Of a stretch of 64,000 bases of DNA, positions 28,953 to 37,198 are shown piece after piece. This DNA is from Blautia hydrogenotrophica DSM 10507 (GTDB taxonomy: Bacteria > Bacillota > Clostridia > Lachnospirales > Lachnospiraceae), in assembly GCF_034356035.1 (NCBI RefSeq), contig NZ_CP136423.1, positions 2,294,001 through 2,358,000 of the forward strand, given 5' to 3'. The stretch's first letter is position 1. Each line of letters begins with the position of its first letter. The notes under the pieces are model-generated. The model saw only the letters and a list, made by a program, of their open reading frames with translations, was not told where the DNA came from and did not search any database. The translations under genes and the position numbers were made by a program.

Positions 28953-29276
28953 TTATTTCATCGCCAACTCTCTGTTAGCTGCCTCAAAAAATTTTAACTG
29001 TTGATACTCAGGAATTTTCACAAAATTGCTTCCAAAAATCAAAGCGTATAATCCAGATTCATTTACCACATACATCTCTCTGCTTTGACCTGAGTCGGTG
29101 AAATACCTTGTCAGCTTATCATCGTACTGCACATGTCGTTTTAATGCATCAGATGTATCCTTATAACCAAGTGCAGTAGCAACATCCTTTCCAACGAACC
29201 ATGATTCTCCATCAATAATAATTGTTCTAACTTTGCCAAATTCCTCATTTTCAAAAATTTGTAAATCATTTCTCAT
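28953..29276 (-). CDS. BRO-N domain protein, short form
   Basis: 107 residues: the BRO N-terminal DNA-binding domain (GKVRTIIIDGESWFVGKDVATALGY, ~12-36; GLYALIFGS, ~75). The usual C-terminal antirepressor domain is missing and the end (PEYQQLKFFEAANRELAMK) does not match the family, so it is shortened or diverged. May act as antirepressor fragment. Confidence 0.7.
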   Translation of the reverse strand: MRNDLQIFENEEFGKVRTIIIDGESWFVGKDVATALGYKDTSDALKRHVQYDDKLTRYFTDSGQSREMYVVNESGLYALIFGSNFVKIPEYQQLKFFEAANRELAMK

Positions 29277-29303
29277 ACTTACTGAATCCTCCGTTTCGTT
29301 TTC

Positions 29304-29501
29304 TTAATCCTTCTTCATCCGCAATGGATAACCGTCCGGCAAGGCTCTTATCAAATTTTTCGTGACATTTAATGATATTTCTTGTATAGATACAAAAGTG
29401 TTTCGCTCACAAGTGTTTAGTTCTGCAAGTTGACTGTTTATAGAATCATTGATTTCGCCCCTAAATTTTGGCGTCAAAGGCGTATAAAACTCTTGACTCA
29501 T
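29304..29501 (-). CDS. Hypothetical small phage protein
   Basis: 65 residues, MSQEFYTPLTPKFRGEIND..., no domain recognised. Overlaps the GIY-YIG gene by 4 bp (coupled). Confidence 0.55.
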   Translation of the reverse strand: MSQEFYTPLTPKFRGEINDSINSQLAELNTCERNTFVSIQEISLNVTKNLIRALPDGYPLRMKKD

Positions 29502-30085
29502 TCCTCATAACTCCTTTCATCCAACAATCTGTTGAACTTCTCCAATGCCTTTTGAGACACCTTATTGTTCTGCTTGTCCTCCCGGAGCTGAACGGTCAGG
29601 TGTTTGTCGATAATATGAGACAGCTCTTTTGCCAAATTCTTTCGACCCTGCTTTAACCCATCCATATATCCTTTTGCTGGCTTGAAATCCGCAATCTTGA
29701 CTTTCCCAACTCCCTGAGAACCGGCGGTCTTGTTCTTCAATGCCCATCCTTTTTCCGCATAAAGTTGAATGTAATACTGTTCCATTTCATCCAGCTTGCT
29801 TTTCGGGTAGTGCAAGAAATTCACTTTATATCCGTATGGGTTATCTTCTGAATACAAACCATGAGCTTTCAATGATCTATCTATGTGCTGTTCATATCCA
29901 GACAAGTGGCTTGCCAATCTCTCATCAAGGTGTCGCGCCTGTCCTATGTATATCTGCGGTTCATTCCGTGTCAGAAAGTATATGCCACTCTTGCTGTCAA
30001 TGTCTGGATTTAATTTCTTTAATCGCTGAATATTCTGCCGCTGAATGGATTTCACCCTTGCTATGTTCTTTCTGGCTTGGCTCAA
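29498..30085 (-). CDS. GIY-YIG endonuclease
   Basis: 195 residues. Catalytic GIY-YIG module: SGIYFLTR (~33-40), PQIYIGQARHLDERLASHL (~43-61) with the catalytic Tyr and Arg, and a Glu near EMEQYYIQLY (~100). Helical C-terminal part. Free-standing GIY-YIG nucleases of this kind are common in phage early regions as homing enzymes. Confidence 0.8.
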   Translation of the reverse strand: MSQARKNIARVKSIQRQNIQRLKKLNPDIDSKSGIYFLTRNEPQIYIGQARHLDERLASHLSGYEQHIDRSLKAHGLYSEDNPYGYKVNFLHYPKSKLDEMEQYYIQLYAEKGWALKNKTAGSQGVGKVKIADFKPAKGYMDGLKQGRKNLAKELSHIIDKHLTVQLREDKQNNKVSQKALEKFNRLLDERSYEE

Positions 30086-30088
30086 TAA

Positions 30089-30241
30089 TTATCGCTTCCT
30101 TTCCTCATACATTTCACAGCAGTAGGAATACTCTGTTTCCAGGGCATATTCCTCTGCCTCCGCATTATTGCAAATCCAGTCACTCTCACCCGGAATTTCA
30201 CCGGGAACATGGTATTCGCAGGTTCCGCAACATTCATTCAT
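30089..30241 (-). CDS. 50-residue Cys-rich phage protein
   Basis: Reads MNECCGTCEYHVPGEIPGES... with C-C-x2-C, CNN and YCCEMYEER; six Cys in 50 residues suggest a knuckle-type zinc site. It fits exactly between the GIY-YIG gene and the upstream gene, overlapping the latter's stop by 4 bp (ATGA), good evidence for a real gene. Confidence 0.65.
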   Translation of the reverse strand: MNECCGTCEYHVPGEIPGESDWICNNAEAEEYALETEYSYCCEMYEERKR

Positions 30242-30546
30242 TTTTCACCATTCCTTTCTATTTCGTCCAAACAGGCGTTCCAACCGCTAACGTAATCAAA
30301 GTCTTCGTAAGCGTTCCTACTGTCTGATTCTAGTTTATCTGGAATCGGACGTATCTTGCACCAAACAGGCTTTTTATGTAATATATCCTCTAAATATACT
30401 TGCTCAACTTCTTCCGGCATAATTTTGCATTTATACAGACGTTCATATTTGAATTTTCCGAGACTCATATCTTCTGCGTGATAATACATAGGACAATCTA
30501 CGCATGACTTTGGAATTTCGTCTAATACAATAATTCCTTTTGCCAT
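30238..30546 (-). CDS. Hypothetical phage protein (Cys-containing)
   Basis: 102 residues from MAKGIIVLDEIPKSC (GGTGG upstream). CVDCPMYYHAEDM and CKIMP give a possible metal site; the C-terminus ends FDYVSGWNACLDEIERNG, a phrase common in small Firmicute phage proteins. Role unknown. Confidence 0.6.
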   Translation of the reverse strand: MAKGIIVLDEIPKSCVDCPMYYHAEDMSLGKFKYERLYKCKIMPEEVEQVYLEDILHKKPVWCKIRPIPDKLESDSRNAYEDFDYVSGWNACLDEIERNGEK

Positions 30547-31063
30547 CAAACCACCTCTTTTCAGAATATTTTCTTACATCTTCTAACGAAGCAAACGACC
30601 ACATATAACCACCACATGTTTTACGCTTGTTTCTACAACACATAGAAATTCCTTGATATAATAATCCCAATGATTCCGAGGCTTCTTTTATACTTTCCTA
30701 TATTTTAATTGCATTCTCACACATATCATACTGTATAATCTTTGAATTTCTTTTCAAAGCTCCTTTTCCATATTTGCAATTATATTGATATGTACACCAT
30801 TCCAAATTATCAGCACTGTTATTTTCTTTGTTTTCATCAATATGATTTACACACCTGAAATTAAATGGATTTGGTATAAATGCTTCGGCAACCAATCTAT
30901 GTATTAGCACATTTTTGTTTATACCGTATTTTAATTGAATGTGTCTATATTTTCCGCTTTTAGATGGTTTCAATATATTTTTTGTTATTTTATTTCGTAT
31001 TCTACCTAAACTACTTATTTCATAAAATTCTTCCGCTCCAATAACATCTTTCCAGATTTCCAA
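30443..31063 (-). pseudogene. NUMOD4/HNH homing endonuclease with in-frame TAG
   Basis: Residues 1-121 (stop at 30698-30700) hold NUMOD4 (WKDVIGAEEFYEISSLGRI) and HNH (LIHRLVAEAFIPNP, CVNHIDENKENN, NLEW). After the TAG the same frame continues as a NUMOD1-like tail (ESIKEASESLGLLYQGISMC, then KRKTCGGYMWSFA), so the TAG most likely replaced a Trp codon and removed the DNA-recognition end. The catalytic part is still complete. The original end overlapped the next gene. Confidence 0.75.
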
Positions 31064-31078
31064 TAGAACACCTCCATT

Positions 31079-31519
31079 TTAATTAAATGGAAGCTCTTCC
31101 ATATCTGTCGGAATTTGCATAAATCCCTCTGAATCAACCATAGCATTTTGTGTATAAGATTGTTGTACAGGATTCTGTGAAGGAGTGAAATTCCCTTCGC
31201 TTTTGCTTTCGCAGAAATAATGCTCATTCACAATGCACTCATGCGTATACACCTTCTGCCCTTCTTTATTAGTATAGGAACCGGTCTGCCATGAACCAAC
31301 AATCAGCATTTTCATTCCCTGGTGTAAATACAACTGTGCAAATTCCCCTGTCTTTCCAAAACATACGCAATTAATAAAATCTGCCGTTTGTTCGCCTTTT
31401 TTCTTAAACCTTCTATCCACCGCAAGGGTGTATCTGGCAACTGCCATTGGCTTTTCGCCTGTAGTATATCTAACCTCTGGATCACGAACCAATCTTCCCA
31501 TCAAAATCACTTTATTCAT
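31079..31519 (-). CDS. ssb: Single-stranded DNA-binding protein
   Basis: 146 residues. OB fold start MNKVILMGRLVRDPEVRYT, FINCVCFGKTGEFAQLYLHQG (~49-69) and VGSWQTGSYTNKEGQKVYT (~75-93) are SSB motifs. The Gln/Asn/Ser-rich linker ends in DMEELPFN, close to the acidic DDxIPF-type tip that contacts partner proteins. Serves phage replication and RecT recombination. Confidence 0.92.
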   Translation of the reverse strand: MNKVILMGRLVRDPEVRYTTGEKPMAVARYTLAVDRRFKKKGEQTADFINCVCFGKTGEFAQLYLHQGMKMLIVGSWQTGSYTNKEGQKVYTHECIVNEHYFCESKSEGNFTPSQNPVQQSYTQNAMVDSEGFMQIPTDMEELPFN

Positions 31520-31796
31520 CGTAATTTACTCCCTTCTTTTCTTCCCACATTCTTCTAAAACGCTCTCCGGCAGCTTTCCGTTGTTCCTCTGATACTTTCC
31601 GTGGTGGGCTTAACTTTATGTAACTAATCGGGATATGGAAATACGCGGAACCATCTTCATTCTCTGCTATTACCTTTACTTCATCTGGTCTGCTTTCCGC
31701 ATACCTCATCAGTTTACTTTTCAACGCTGTTCCCGACTGAACCGTAACGCCTGCATAATCAGCTCCCTTGAGCCATTCAATACAAAATTCATTCAT
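31512..31796 (-). CDS. Hypothetical phage protein
   Basis: 94 residues; N-terminal NEFCIEWLKGADYAGVTVQSGTA, C-terminal basic helix RKAAGERFRRMWEEKKG. A small accessory protein often next to ssb in such phages; not recognised further. Confidence 0.55.
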   Translation of the reverse strand: MNEFCIEWLKGADYAGVTVQSGTALKSKLMRYAESRPDEVKVIAENEDGSAYFHIPISYIKLSPPRKVSEEQRKAAGERFRRMWEEKKGVNYDE

Positions 31797-32212
31797 GCCT
31801 TTTTCTCCATTTCTTTCAATGCTTTCTCTGCTTCTTCTCTAGTAAAGAAGAACTTATATCCAATATCCTGTTCAACTATCGTTATGTGCCAAAATTTATA
31901 ATTTTCTTCATCTCCGGCATACCACAATTCTATTTCTATCCTTTTTTTATAAATCCGTATGCAACGAGCCTTAAAAGGGTACACCTTTCCACGGCTAAAA
32001 CAAAATAAAGTATCTCCAACCTTACACGGTAATCGCACCAGAAGTCCTCCCTCATCGGCGTTTTCGTATTCTGCCAGTTTTTCCACGCAAGCTGTAGCTT
32101 CAAATACTCCACGACAATATTTTCCTGTCAGTTTATCTTTTGACACTCCCTCTGCTCCATGAGGATATTTTTCTTTCGTTGTCAGTCTTTTATGTTCTGT
32201 CACTTGCTCCAC
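31793..32212 (-). CDS. Hypothetical phage protein (beta-rich)
   Basis: 139 residues with LPCKVGDTLFCFSRGKVYPFKAR in the middle and TREEAEKALKEMEKK at the end, a pattern found in many Firmicute phage early proteins. Overlaps the 59-residue zinc-ribbon gene upstream. Confidence 0.6.
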   Translation of the reverse strand: MEQVTEHKRLTTKEKYPHGAEGVSKDKLTGKYCRGVFEATACVEKLAEYENADEGGLLVRLPCKVGDTLFCFSRGKVYPFKARCIRIYKKRIEIELWYAGDEENYKFWHITIVEQDIGYKFFFTREEAEKALKEMEKKA

Positions 32213-32369
32213 CTCCTACATAAGTTGTTTTGTTATCTGCTCTTGTATCTCCAACATCTTCTGAATACCCACATACACAAGCCCATAATGTATATGAATA
32301 TCCAAATTTGTATTGAAGATGCGGCGTCATATACCGCCCGCATTTCGGGCATCTCTTAAAATAGTCCAT
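32190..32369 (-). CDS. 59-residue zinc-ribbon phage protein
   Basis: MDYFKRCPKCGRYMTPHLQY... with CPKCG and CVCG, a minimal two-knuckle zinc ribbon. Follows the SANT-like gene by 2 bp and overlaps the next gene by 23 bp, matching the tight early-operon packing. AGGAGA upstream. Confidence 0.65.
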   Translation of the reverse strand: MDYFKRCPKCGRYMTPHLQYKFGYSYTLWACVCGYSEDVGDTRADNKTTYVGGGASDRT

Positions 32370-32371
32370 TA

Positions 32372-32611
32372 TTATTTTTCTATCTCCTTACTCAATCTAT
32401 ATCTTTTCATAACAATAGACTTCATTGATCTATGTATCTTTTTTGAAAGTTCGCGGTCACTGATATTTTCATCAAACAGCATTTGAATTTCGTTTTCTGT
32501 CCACTTTCTTGGCAAATATAACGCTGTCTTGTTATAATATTTTTTATTATACCTAGAAACCGTTTTCCTCCATTTTTCCAAATCGGTATATCCAGATTTT
32601 CTATACGACAT
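32372..32611 (-). CDS. Small helix-turn-helix/SANT-like protein
   Basis: 79 residues; PRKWTENEIQMLFDENISDRELSKKIHRSMKSIVMKR (~34-70) has the look of a Myb/SANT-like DNA-binding helix set found in phage genes. Starts at TAATG overlapping the broken XRE gene upstream. Confidence 0.6.
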   Translation of the reverse strand: MSYRKSGYTDLEKWRKTVSRYNKKYYNKTALYLPRKWTENEIQMLFDENISDRELSKKIHRSMKSIVMKRYRLSKEIEK

Positions 32612-32808
32612 TAAAAATCCTCCCTAAAACAAACCTCATAACTCAATCCCGTCACCGCCAGAATCTTATCTATCGTTCCTTTACTTGGCTCTGTTTATCC
32701 ATTCAGCAGCCGACACATGGTAGAACTTGGAATATCGCACCGTCTGGCAAATTCCCGCAGACTCAAATTATGGTCTGCCATATATTTTTCGATTGCTGGG
32801 TATTTCAT
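32611..32808 (-). pseudogene. XRE/HigA-like helix-turn-helix protein with in-frame TAA
   Basis: Reads MKYPAIEKYMADHNLSLREF, then ARRCDIPSSTMCRLLNG, TAA (32695-32697), then TEPSKGTIDKILAVTGLSYE in the same frame to a stop at 32611. The HTH (LSLREFARRCDIPSSTMCRLL) is complete but the fold is cut after residue 37 in the loop after the recognition helix. Homologues have a sense codon (probably Lys) at this place. Confidence 0.7.
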
Positions 32809-32811
32809 TCT

Positions 32812-33201
32812 TTATTCCTCAATTTCATAACAATCTGGGTGATACTGTAATAGTAATTCAATCTTGTGTTCCCTTCCTCCAAGTTTGATATAATGGTAAT
32901 ATCTTCTTGCAAGACCATTATCATCTGTAATCATTTCCCCATGCTTCAATCCCCAATAAAATGTACATTCTTCATTGCTGAAAATGTCTTTTCCATTGTT
33001 ATATCCATACGCACAATATTTATTGAAATAAGTGTTTGCTTCTCGTATCTCTGACTCTGTGGCTTTGTCTATGTAAAATTTCAAATAAGTAAATCTATCA
33101 ATTTTCAAAAGTTTATCTAAAGACATTTTAGGAACATTTTTATTTACAAGTTCTTTCAATTTTTCTTTGGCCATTTCTGCATTATTAAAATCAAACATCA
33201 A
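32812..33201 (-). CDS. Hypothetical phage protein
   Basis: 129 residues, charged, mostly helical at first, with EECTFYWGLKHGEMITDDNG in the middle. Overlaps the upstream gene by 11 bp. No known domain. Confidence 0.5.
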   Translation of the reverse strand: MMFDFNNAEMAKEKLKELVNKNVPKMSLDKLLKIDRFTYLKFYIDKATESEIREANTYFNKYCAYGYNNGKDIFSNEECTFYWGLKHGEMITDDNGLARRYYHYIKLGGREHKIELLLQYHPDCYEIEE

Positions 33202-33448
33202 ACCTCATTTCCTCCAACTTCTTAATTTGCTGTTTCAAACTCGCGATTTTCTTCTGGCGCATTTCTTCAGCATCTTTAATAGCTGAACTTTTAGATACAC
33301 TGTAATCAAGTATATTCATTAGCCTAAACATTCCTAATTTTGTACCGATGTATTTAGGGATTATGATGTATGTCCTATATGTCAACTTAAATGCAAGAGC
33401 CTCAATAATCCCATCTGTCAGAGCATATTTTGTAATCCAGACTTTCAT
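33191..33448 (-). CDS. Small phage protein, paralogue of the one at 43488
   Basis: 85 residues. Begins MKVWITKYALTDGI and ends with the coiled RQKKIASLKQQIKKLEEMRF; the gene at 43488 shares both ends but has a different centre. GGGAGGAAC upstream. Function unknown. Confidence 0.6.
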   Translation of the reverse strand: MKVWITKYALTDGIIEALAFKLTYRTYIIIPKYIGTKLGMFRLMNILDYSVSKSSAIKDAEEMRQKKIASLKQQIKKLEEMRFDV

Positions 33449-33480
33449 TTTTATTTGTTCCTCCCTAAAACGGATATTTA

Positions 33481-33813
33481 CTAAGTAATCAATTTGAACC
33501 TTTTTCTGTTTCTTTTTGCGCCATGATCGGACATGATAAAATTCTCACAGTCTAATTTCCGGCAAATCTTATGATTAGATTCTCCGGAATACACTCGACA
33601 TTCATCACAAATAAAACAAGGTTCATCTGCGACTTCTTCCAGTTTTACCGTATTGTATAATTCCTCGACATTATGGGTGCAATACCGGCAAAGACAATTT
33701 GCACAAGGAATAAGTGGATTTTTAATCACAGGCAGTATCTGTTCAAACAATGTTTCTTTTTTCGGCTTATCCTTTTTCTGTTCTGAATCAAATAAACTTA
33801 ACTGTTCGTACAT
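33481..33813 (-). CDS. Cys-rich phage protein
   Basis: 110 residues starting MYEQLSLFDSEQKKDKPKK (a QLSLFD clamp-binding-like box near the start), then CANCLCRYC..CFICDEC..CRKLDC, a multi-Cys metal site. Possibly binds the sliding clamp through QLSLF (inference). Confidence 0.55.
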   Translation of the reverse strand: MYEQLSLFDSEQKKDKPKKETLFEQILPVIKNPLIPCANCLCRYCTHNVEELYNTVKLEEVADEPCFICDECRVYSGESNHKICRKLDCENFIMSDHGAKRNRKRFKLIT

Positions 33814-33822
33814 AGATAGTTC

Positions 33823-34566
33823 CTACCACGGATATTTACTTAATTTCAGTCCCATTCCGGCTTTTGCAACCGCAATATTACACCACTTCCCGGCAACTTC
33901 CTGTATCTGCTTCTGCATTTCCACTGGGTCTGCGTTATCTCTGGACAAATGGCATAGAATCACGTTTCGCAAGTCCGGCGTTTTGTTTACCTCAATGATT
34001 TTCTTAACTGTTGACAAACTGCTATGCCCTTTAATAACATGAGAATATTTCGCCGAATCCCTATTCACCATATCGTCCATGTGGTTGCACTCAATTAACC
34101 AATGTTGCACTCGCTGCACTTTGAATCTAAAAGGTATGTATTCAAAATCTGTGGCGTATATCAACTTTCCCATTTCTTCATGCTCAATTAAGAAACCAAA
34201 ATTAGGTGTTCCATCATGGGGCAAGTAAAACGGAATAATGATATAGTTTCCTACTTTGAATGGTATTTTCTCAGGTTTTCCTATCATCTTCTCGCCAGCG
34301 ACAATCTCAAAATGTTCTTCTGCTTCATCGTTAGTGTAAATCGGTATTCCATTCTGGAAAAGCCACTTATAAGACTTTGAGTGATCGCCCAGTATTTAAC
34401 CATGTTCATGACTTAACACCGCACCTACAACATTTGAAATTTTATAGGAGATTCCTCTCAAAATACGATTTGCTTCACATCCAAAATCCAAAAGTAAAAT
34501 TTCGCCGGAATCAGATGTTAAAGCATAGCAATTACCTGACTGAGAACCCGTTGATATAACTTTCAT
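33823..34566 (-). pseudogene. Phage metallo-beta-lactamase-fold hydrolase interrupted at its metal site
   Basis: N-terminal half from 34566: MKVISTGSQSGNCYALTSDS ... GAVLSHEHG, then TAA at 34396-34398. Four codons later the frame goes on as DHSKSYKWLFQNG and the remaining ~180 residues to 33823 (LIYATDFEY, IKGHSSL, VILCHLSRDN). Removing 12 nt (34388-34399) restores HEHGDHS, the family's HxHxDH metal motif. Without bypass the product is a 56-residue stub, although an ATG at 34287 could start the C-terminal part. Confidence 0.75.
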
Positions 34567-34571
34567 GAACA

Positions 34572-35150
34572 CTACTGCACCACCTCGCTTTCATCTTTGA
34601 ATTTCCAGATAAACCCTCCGGCTGTGCTCCGTATCTTTCCTGGTTTGTATTCATCTTTACTTGCAACCTGAAGTATATTTCTATGGCACACACCAGTTAT
34701 TTCTTCTGCAATTTTTGAGTTTGGAAATGAAGCTAAGTAATTACCATCTTTATCAAACATCAAAATTTCTCTTGGTCTTTCGTACTGATTATAATGATTC
34801 ATTCCTGATACAATCTGAGGATTTGTTTTTAGAGTCTCTTTATAATGTTTTGCTGGATGTATAATTTCCAAATTTGTAACCACATTGTTTTGCCTGTTTC
34901 CGTCTTTATGATGAACGTGATAACCTTTTGGAATTTCTCCAATAAAATGTTCAGCAACAAGAACATGAATTCTTTTTGTTGATGATTTTCCATACTTATC
35001 TTTCAAAACGACTGTAAAATACCACCCAAATTGATTAGTCTGCGATAAAACCATTCCATTTTTATTTTTTAGATAACTTTTCAACCTTCCCATGTTGGAA
35101 ATGGCATATCTTCCTTCGTAACCTTTTATCCATTTCCATTCTTCTTTCAA
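34572..35150 (-). CDS. NUMOD4/HNH homing endonuclease
   Basis: 192 residues, complete. NUMOD4 (WKWIKGYEGRYAISNMGRLKS, ~5-25), HNH (HVLVAEHFIG, YHVHHKDGNRQNNVVTNLEI, ~62-97) and NUMOD1-like tail (IAEEITGVCHRNILQVASK ... AGGFIWKFKD). A free-standing homing nuclease. Confidence 0.8.
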   Translation of the reverse strand: MKEEWKWIKGYEGRYAISNMGRLKSYLKNKNGMVLSQTNQFGWYFTVVLKDKYGKSSTKRIHVLVAEHFIGEIPKGYHVHHKDGNRQNNVVTNLEIIHPAKHYKETLKTNPQIVSGMNHYNQYERPREILMFDKDGNYLASFPNSKIAEEITGVCHRNILQVASKDEYKPGKIRSTAGGFIWKFKDESEVVQ

Positions 35151-35154
35151 TCTA

Positions 35155-35631
35155 TCACCCGCTTTCTGCCGGGCTTTTCAGCCATTTTAAATAGCATTTA
35201 CAGTTTTTACAGATTGAACTTTGACATTCTTTTGTATATTGATAATCTTTACAATCAAACAAACTATTTCCTTCACTTTTAACTGCGTTCAATAAAAACT
35301 TTGCCAATTCCTCATCCGTCATATTCCTGATTCGGTCGGCGTTGGTCTGATTTCTATTCTTCATAATCTCACAATCCTTTAATGCCACACGGATAACTTT
35401 CGATTCATCAATCCCACAGTGAATGACATTTAAAACATGTTCCAAACTATCCAAGCCTGTAAATGGTTTTTCATGTGGAACAGGGATGGATGAGGCTACA
35501 ATAGGAACATCACAGTATACATTGCTTTGAAAATGTGACACTACTTTATATATGTGCAACTCCTTGTTATATCCTGTTGGTATCTTCACATACTGACCAA
35601 ACATATCTGTATTTACAACAAATTCACTCAT
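35155..35631 (-). CDS. Hypothetical phage protein
   Basis: 158 residues. C-terminal third: NADRIRNMTDEELAKFLLNA then a Cys cluster (CKDYQYTKECQSSICKNCKCYLKWL), the common 'MTDEELAxxL..C..W' phage module. N-terminal part unlike known domains. Confidence 0.6.
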   Translation of the reverse strand: MSEFVVNTDMFGQYVKIPTGYNKELHIYKVVSHFQSNVYCDVPIVASSIPVPHEKPFTGLDSLEHVLNVIHCGIDESKVIRVALKDCEIMKNRNQTNADRIRNMTDEELAKFLLNAVKSEGNSLFDCKDYQYTKECQSSICKNCKCYLKWLKSPAESG

Positions 35632-36056
35632 TCTGCACCTCCTAATAATTCTGGATTGTCAAAAATGTTCCCGATCACCACACATTCATCCCACATCTCA
35701 TCTGTGAATTGCTGTTTACCAAGATATTCATCATTTACCCACCAGCCGACGTAATCTTCTGCATACCATTCTACTGCGCCAAGCACAGAGGAGATTTCAT
35801 GCTCGACAATATCATTCTCCCAAATCCGCTTACCGTTCTTGTCGGTCAGTCCTGTGTACTGGCAGAGGGTTTCGGGGTTGATTTCCACTATATCAAAATC
35901 CTCCACTACACCATCTACTACACCAAATAGATAACCAATATATGCTTTTTGATCGTCTTTTTCATCTGTGATAAAATTTCCCTCAACCCACCATTCCTCT
36001 TGCGACAGCTCCCGCCAGTTCTTACGCTTTGCCTTAAATAAAATTTCTCTGCTCAT
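35628..36056 (-). CDS. YopX family protein
   Basis: 142 residues: REILFKAKRKN, WWVEGNFI, ETLCQYTGLTDKNGKRIWENDIVE and IGNIFDNPELL are the YopX hallmarks. Widely present in Firmicute phages; function unknown. Overlaps the downstream gene by 4 bp. Confidence 0.88.
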   Translation of the reverse strand: MSREILFKAKRKNWRELSQEEWWVEGNFITDEKDDQKAYIGYLFGVVDGVVEDFDIVEINPETLCQYTGLTDKNGKRIWENDIVEHEISSVLGAVEWYAEDYVGWWVNDEYLGKQQFTDEMWDECVVIGNIFDNPELLGGAE

Positions 36057-36061
36057 TCACA

Positions 36062-36205
36062 TCACCTTTTCTTTCTTCCTTTATCTACGTTCAATTTGCA
36101 ATATCCGTACTTGCAGCCTTGAATCATACTTATTTTTCCTGCGTAAAATGATGTTATCATTGATCGTGATTTATGATATTTGCACCTATGATTTTTGCAC
36201 TCCAT
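36062..36205 (-). CDS. 47-residue Cys-containing phage protein
   Basis: MECKNHRCKYHKSRSMITSF... with four Cys (C3, C8, C31, C36) in two C-x4-C pairs, very basic. GAGGAGAG lies right before the ATG and the gene fits between YopX and the gene at 36208. Confidence 0.6.
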   Translation of the reverse strand: MECKNHRCKYHKSRSMITSFYAGKISMIQGCKYGYCKLNVDKGRKKR

Positions 36206-36207
36206 GA

Positions 36208-36711
36208 TTATCTCTCCTCGAAAAATTCTTCCCGTTCCCTCAGACGTTTTCCGTCTGGACCTTCCTGTGACTTTTGCGGAATAACACCAGAATGTAAAAT
36301 TTCAATCGCACGATTTTTCTCAATATATTTCCCATACACTGGATATTCGCTTACAACAAATTCCATCTCGTTTTTCAACGCCTTGGAAACTGCTTCCACA
36401 TCATATGCAGTCGGCACTTCTTCGAGAATACAGCTTATATCATCATTCAGTGTATTATCTTCATTTGTGTGCTTGTCTACCGCTTTTATTACATCCTTTT
36501 CGTTAAGTAGTCTCATTTTCTTCGACTTCTGCTTCTCGCTAGCCTCCCGGCATTCTTCCACCGTTCCGATTTCCCGGTACTGCTGGATTTCTTCGAGGGC
36601 TTTGATTGCCATATCGTATGCCTTGCACAATTCCCCTTCTGTGTATGTCGGCTTCTCGCCGCAACCTGGTCTCATACTTTTGATAATTTCAACTGCTTCA
36701 TCAATTCCCAT
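36208..36711 (-). CDS. Hypothetical phage protein
   Basis: 167 residues with two common phage phrases: an N-terminal DEAVEIIKSMRPGCGEK ... YDMAIKALEEIQ segment and a central LLNEKDVIKAVDKHTNEDNT ... EVPTAYDVEAV segment, both found as separate proteins in other phages, so this may be a fusion. Function unknown. Confidence 0.6.
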   Translation of the reverse strand: MGIDEAVEIIKSMRPGCGEKPTYTEGELCKAYDMAIKALEEIQQYREIGTVEECREASEKQKSKKMRLLNEKDVIKAVDKHTNEDNTLNDDISCILEEVPTAYDVEAVSKALKNEMEFVVSEYPVYGKYIEKNRAIEILHSGVIPQKSQEGPDGKRLREREEFFEER

Positions 36712-37198
36712 AATTTTCTATCCTTTCAAAGTGAAAACCTTTATGAGTATCTCTTTCTCCCGTAATACATTTTCCTATATTTGCGTCACTTCCATTTATC
36801 GACCTAGCACATTCGGATATACTTGAAAATTCCTGTCCAGTTTCTACAATTCTTACACCGACTCCATTTCTTAGTCCTACCGCAAATGCATGGCGTGCAT
36901 TTTCCGAACAATAATTCCATTCCAAATTCCATACACAATTATTTTTCTTATTTCCATCAATATGGTTTACCTGTGTTTTATTCAATGGATTGGGTATGAA
37001 AGCGCTAGCAACTATTCTATGAACCTTTTCTGTTTTTTGTTTTCCATTCTTGTATAGACACACATTCATGTACCCAAATCTATTAACGCATGGAGACAAT
37101 TTCTTTTTACTTTTTACACTATATATTTCGCCTAAAACATTAACTGTATACAGTCCCTCATACCCTATAACATCACGAATACAATCTTTCTCTGTCAT
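36701..37198 (-). CDS. NUMOD4/HNH homing endonuclease
   Basis: 165 residues from MTEKDCIRDVIGYEGLYTVN (37198). NUMOD4, HNH (KVHRIVASAFIPNPLN, QVNHIDGNKKNN, NLEW) and a C-terminal NUMOD1-like helix-turn-helix (SSISECARSINGSDANIGKC). Its ATG overlaps the stop of the upstream gene. Confidence 0.8.
   Translation of the reverse strand: MTEKDCIRDVIGYEGLYTVNVLGEIYSVKSKKKLSPCVNRFGYMNVCLYKNGKQKTEKVHRIVASAFIPNPLNKTQVNHIDGNKKNNCVWNLEWNYCSENARHAFAVGLRNGVGVRIVETGQEFSSISECARSINGSDANIGKCITGERDTHKGFHFERIENYGN

Noticed and set aside
31015..31227. 70-residue minus-strand protein
   Set aside because: Lies inside and out of frame with ssb and the HNH gene start; shadow frame.
34388..34399. Group I intron or intein in the metallohydrolase gene
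   Set aside because: The insert is only 12 nt, far too short for either.
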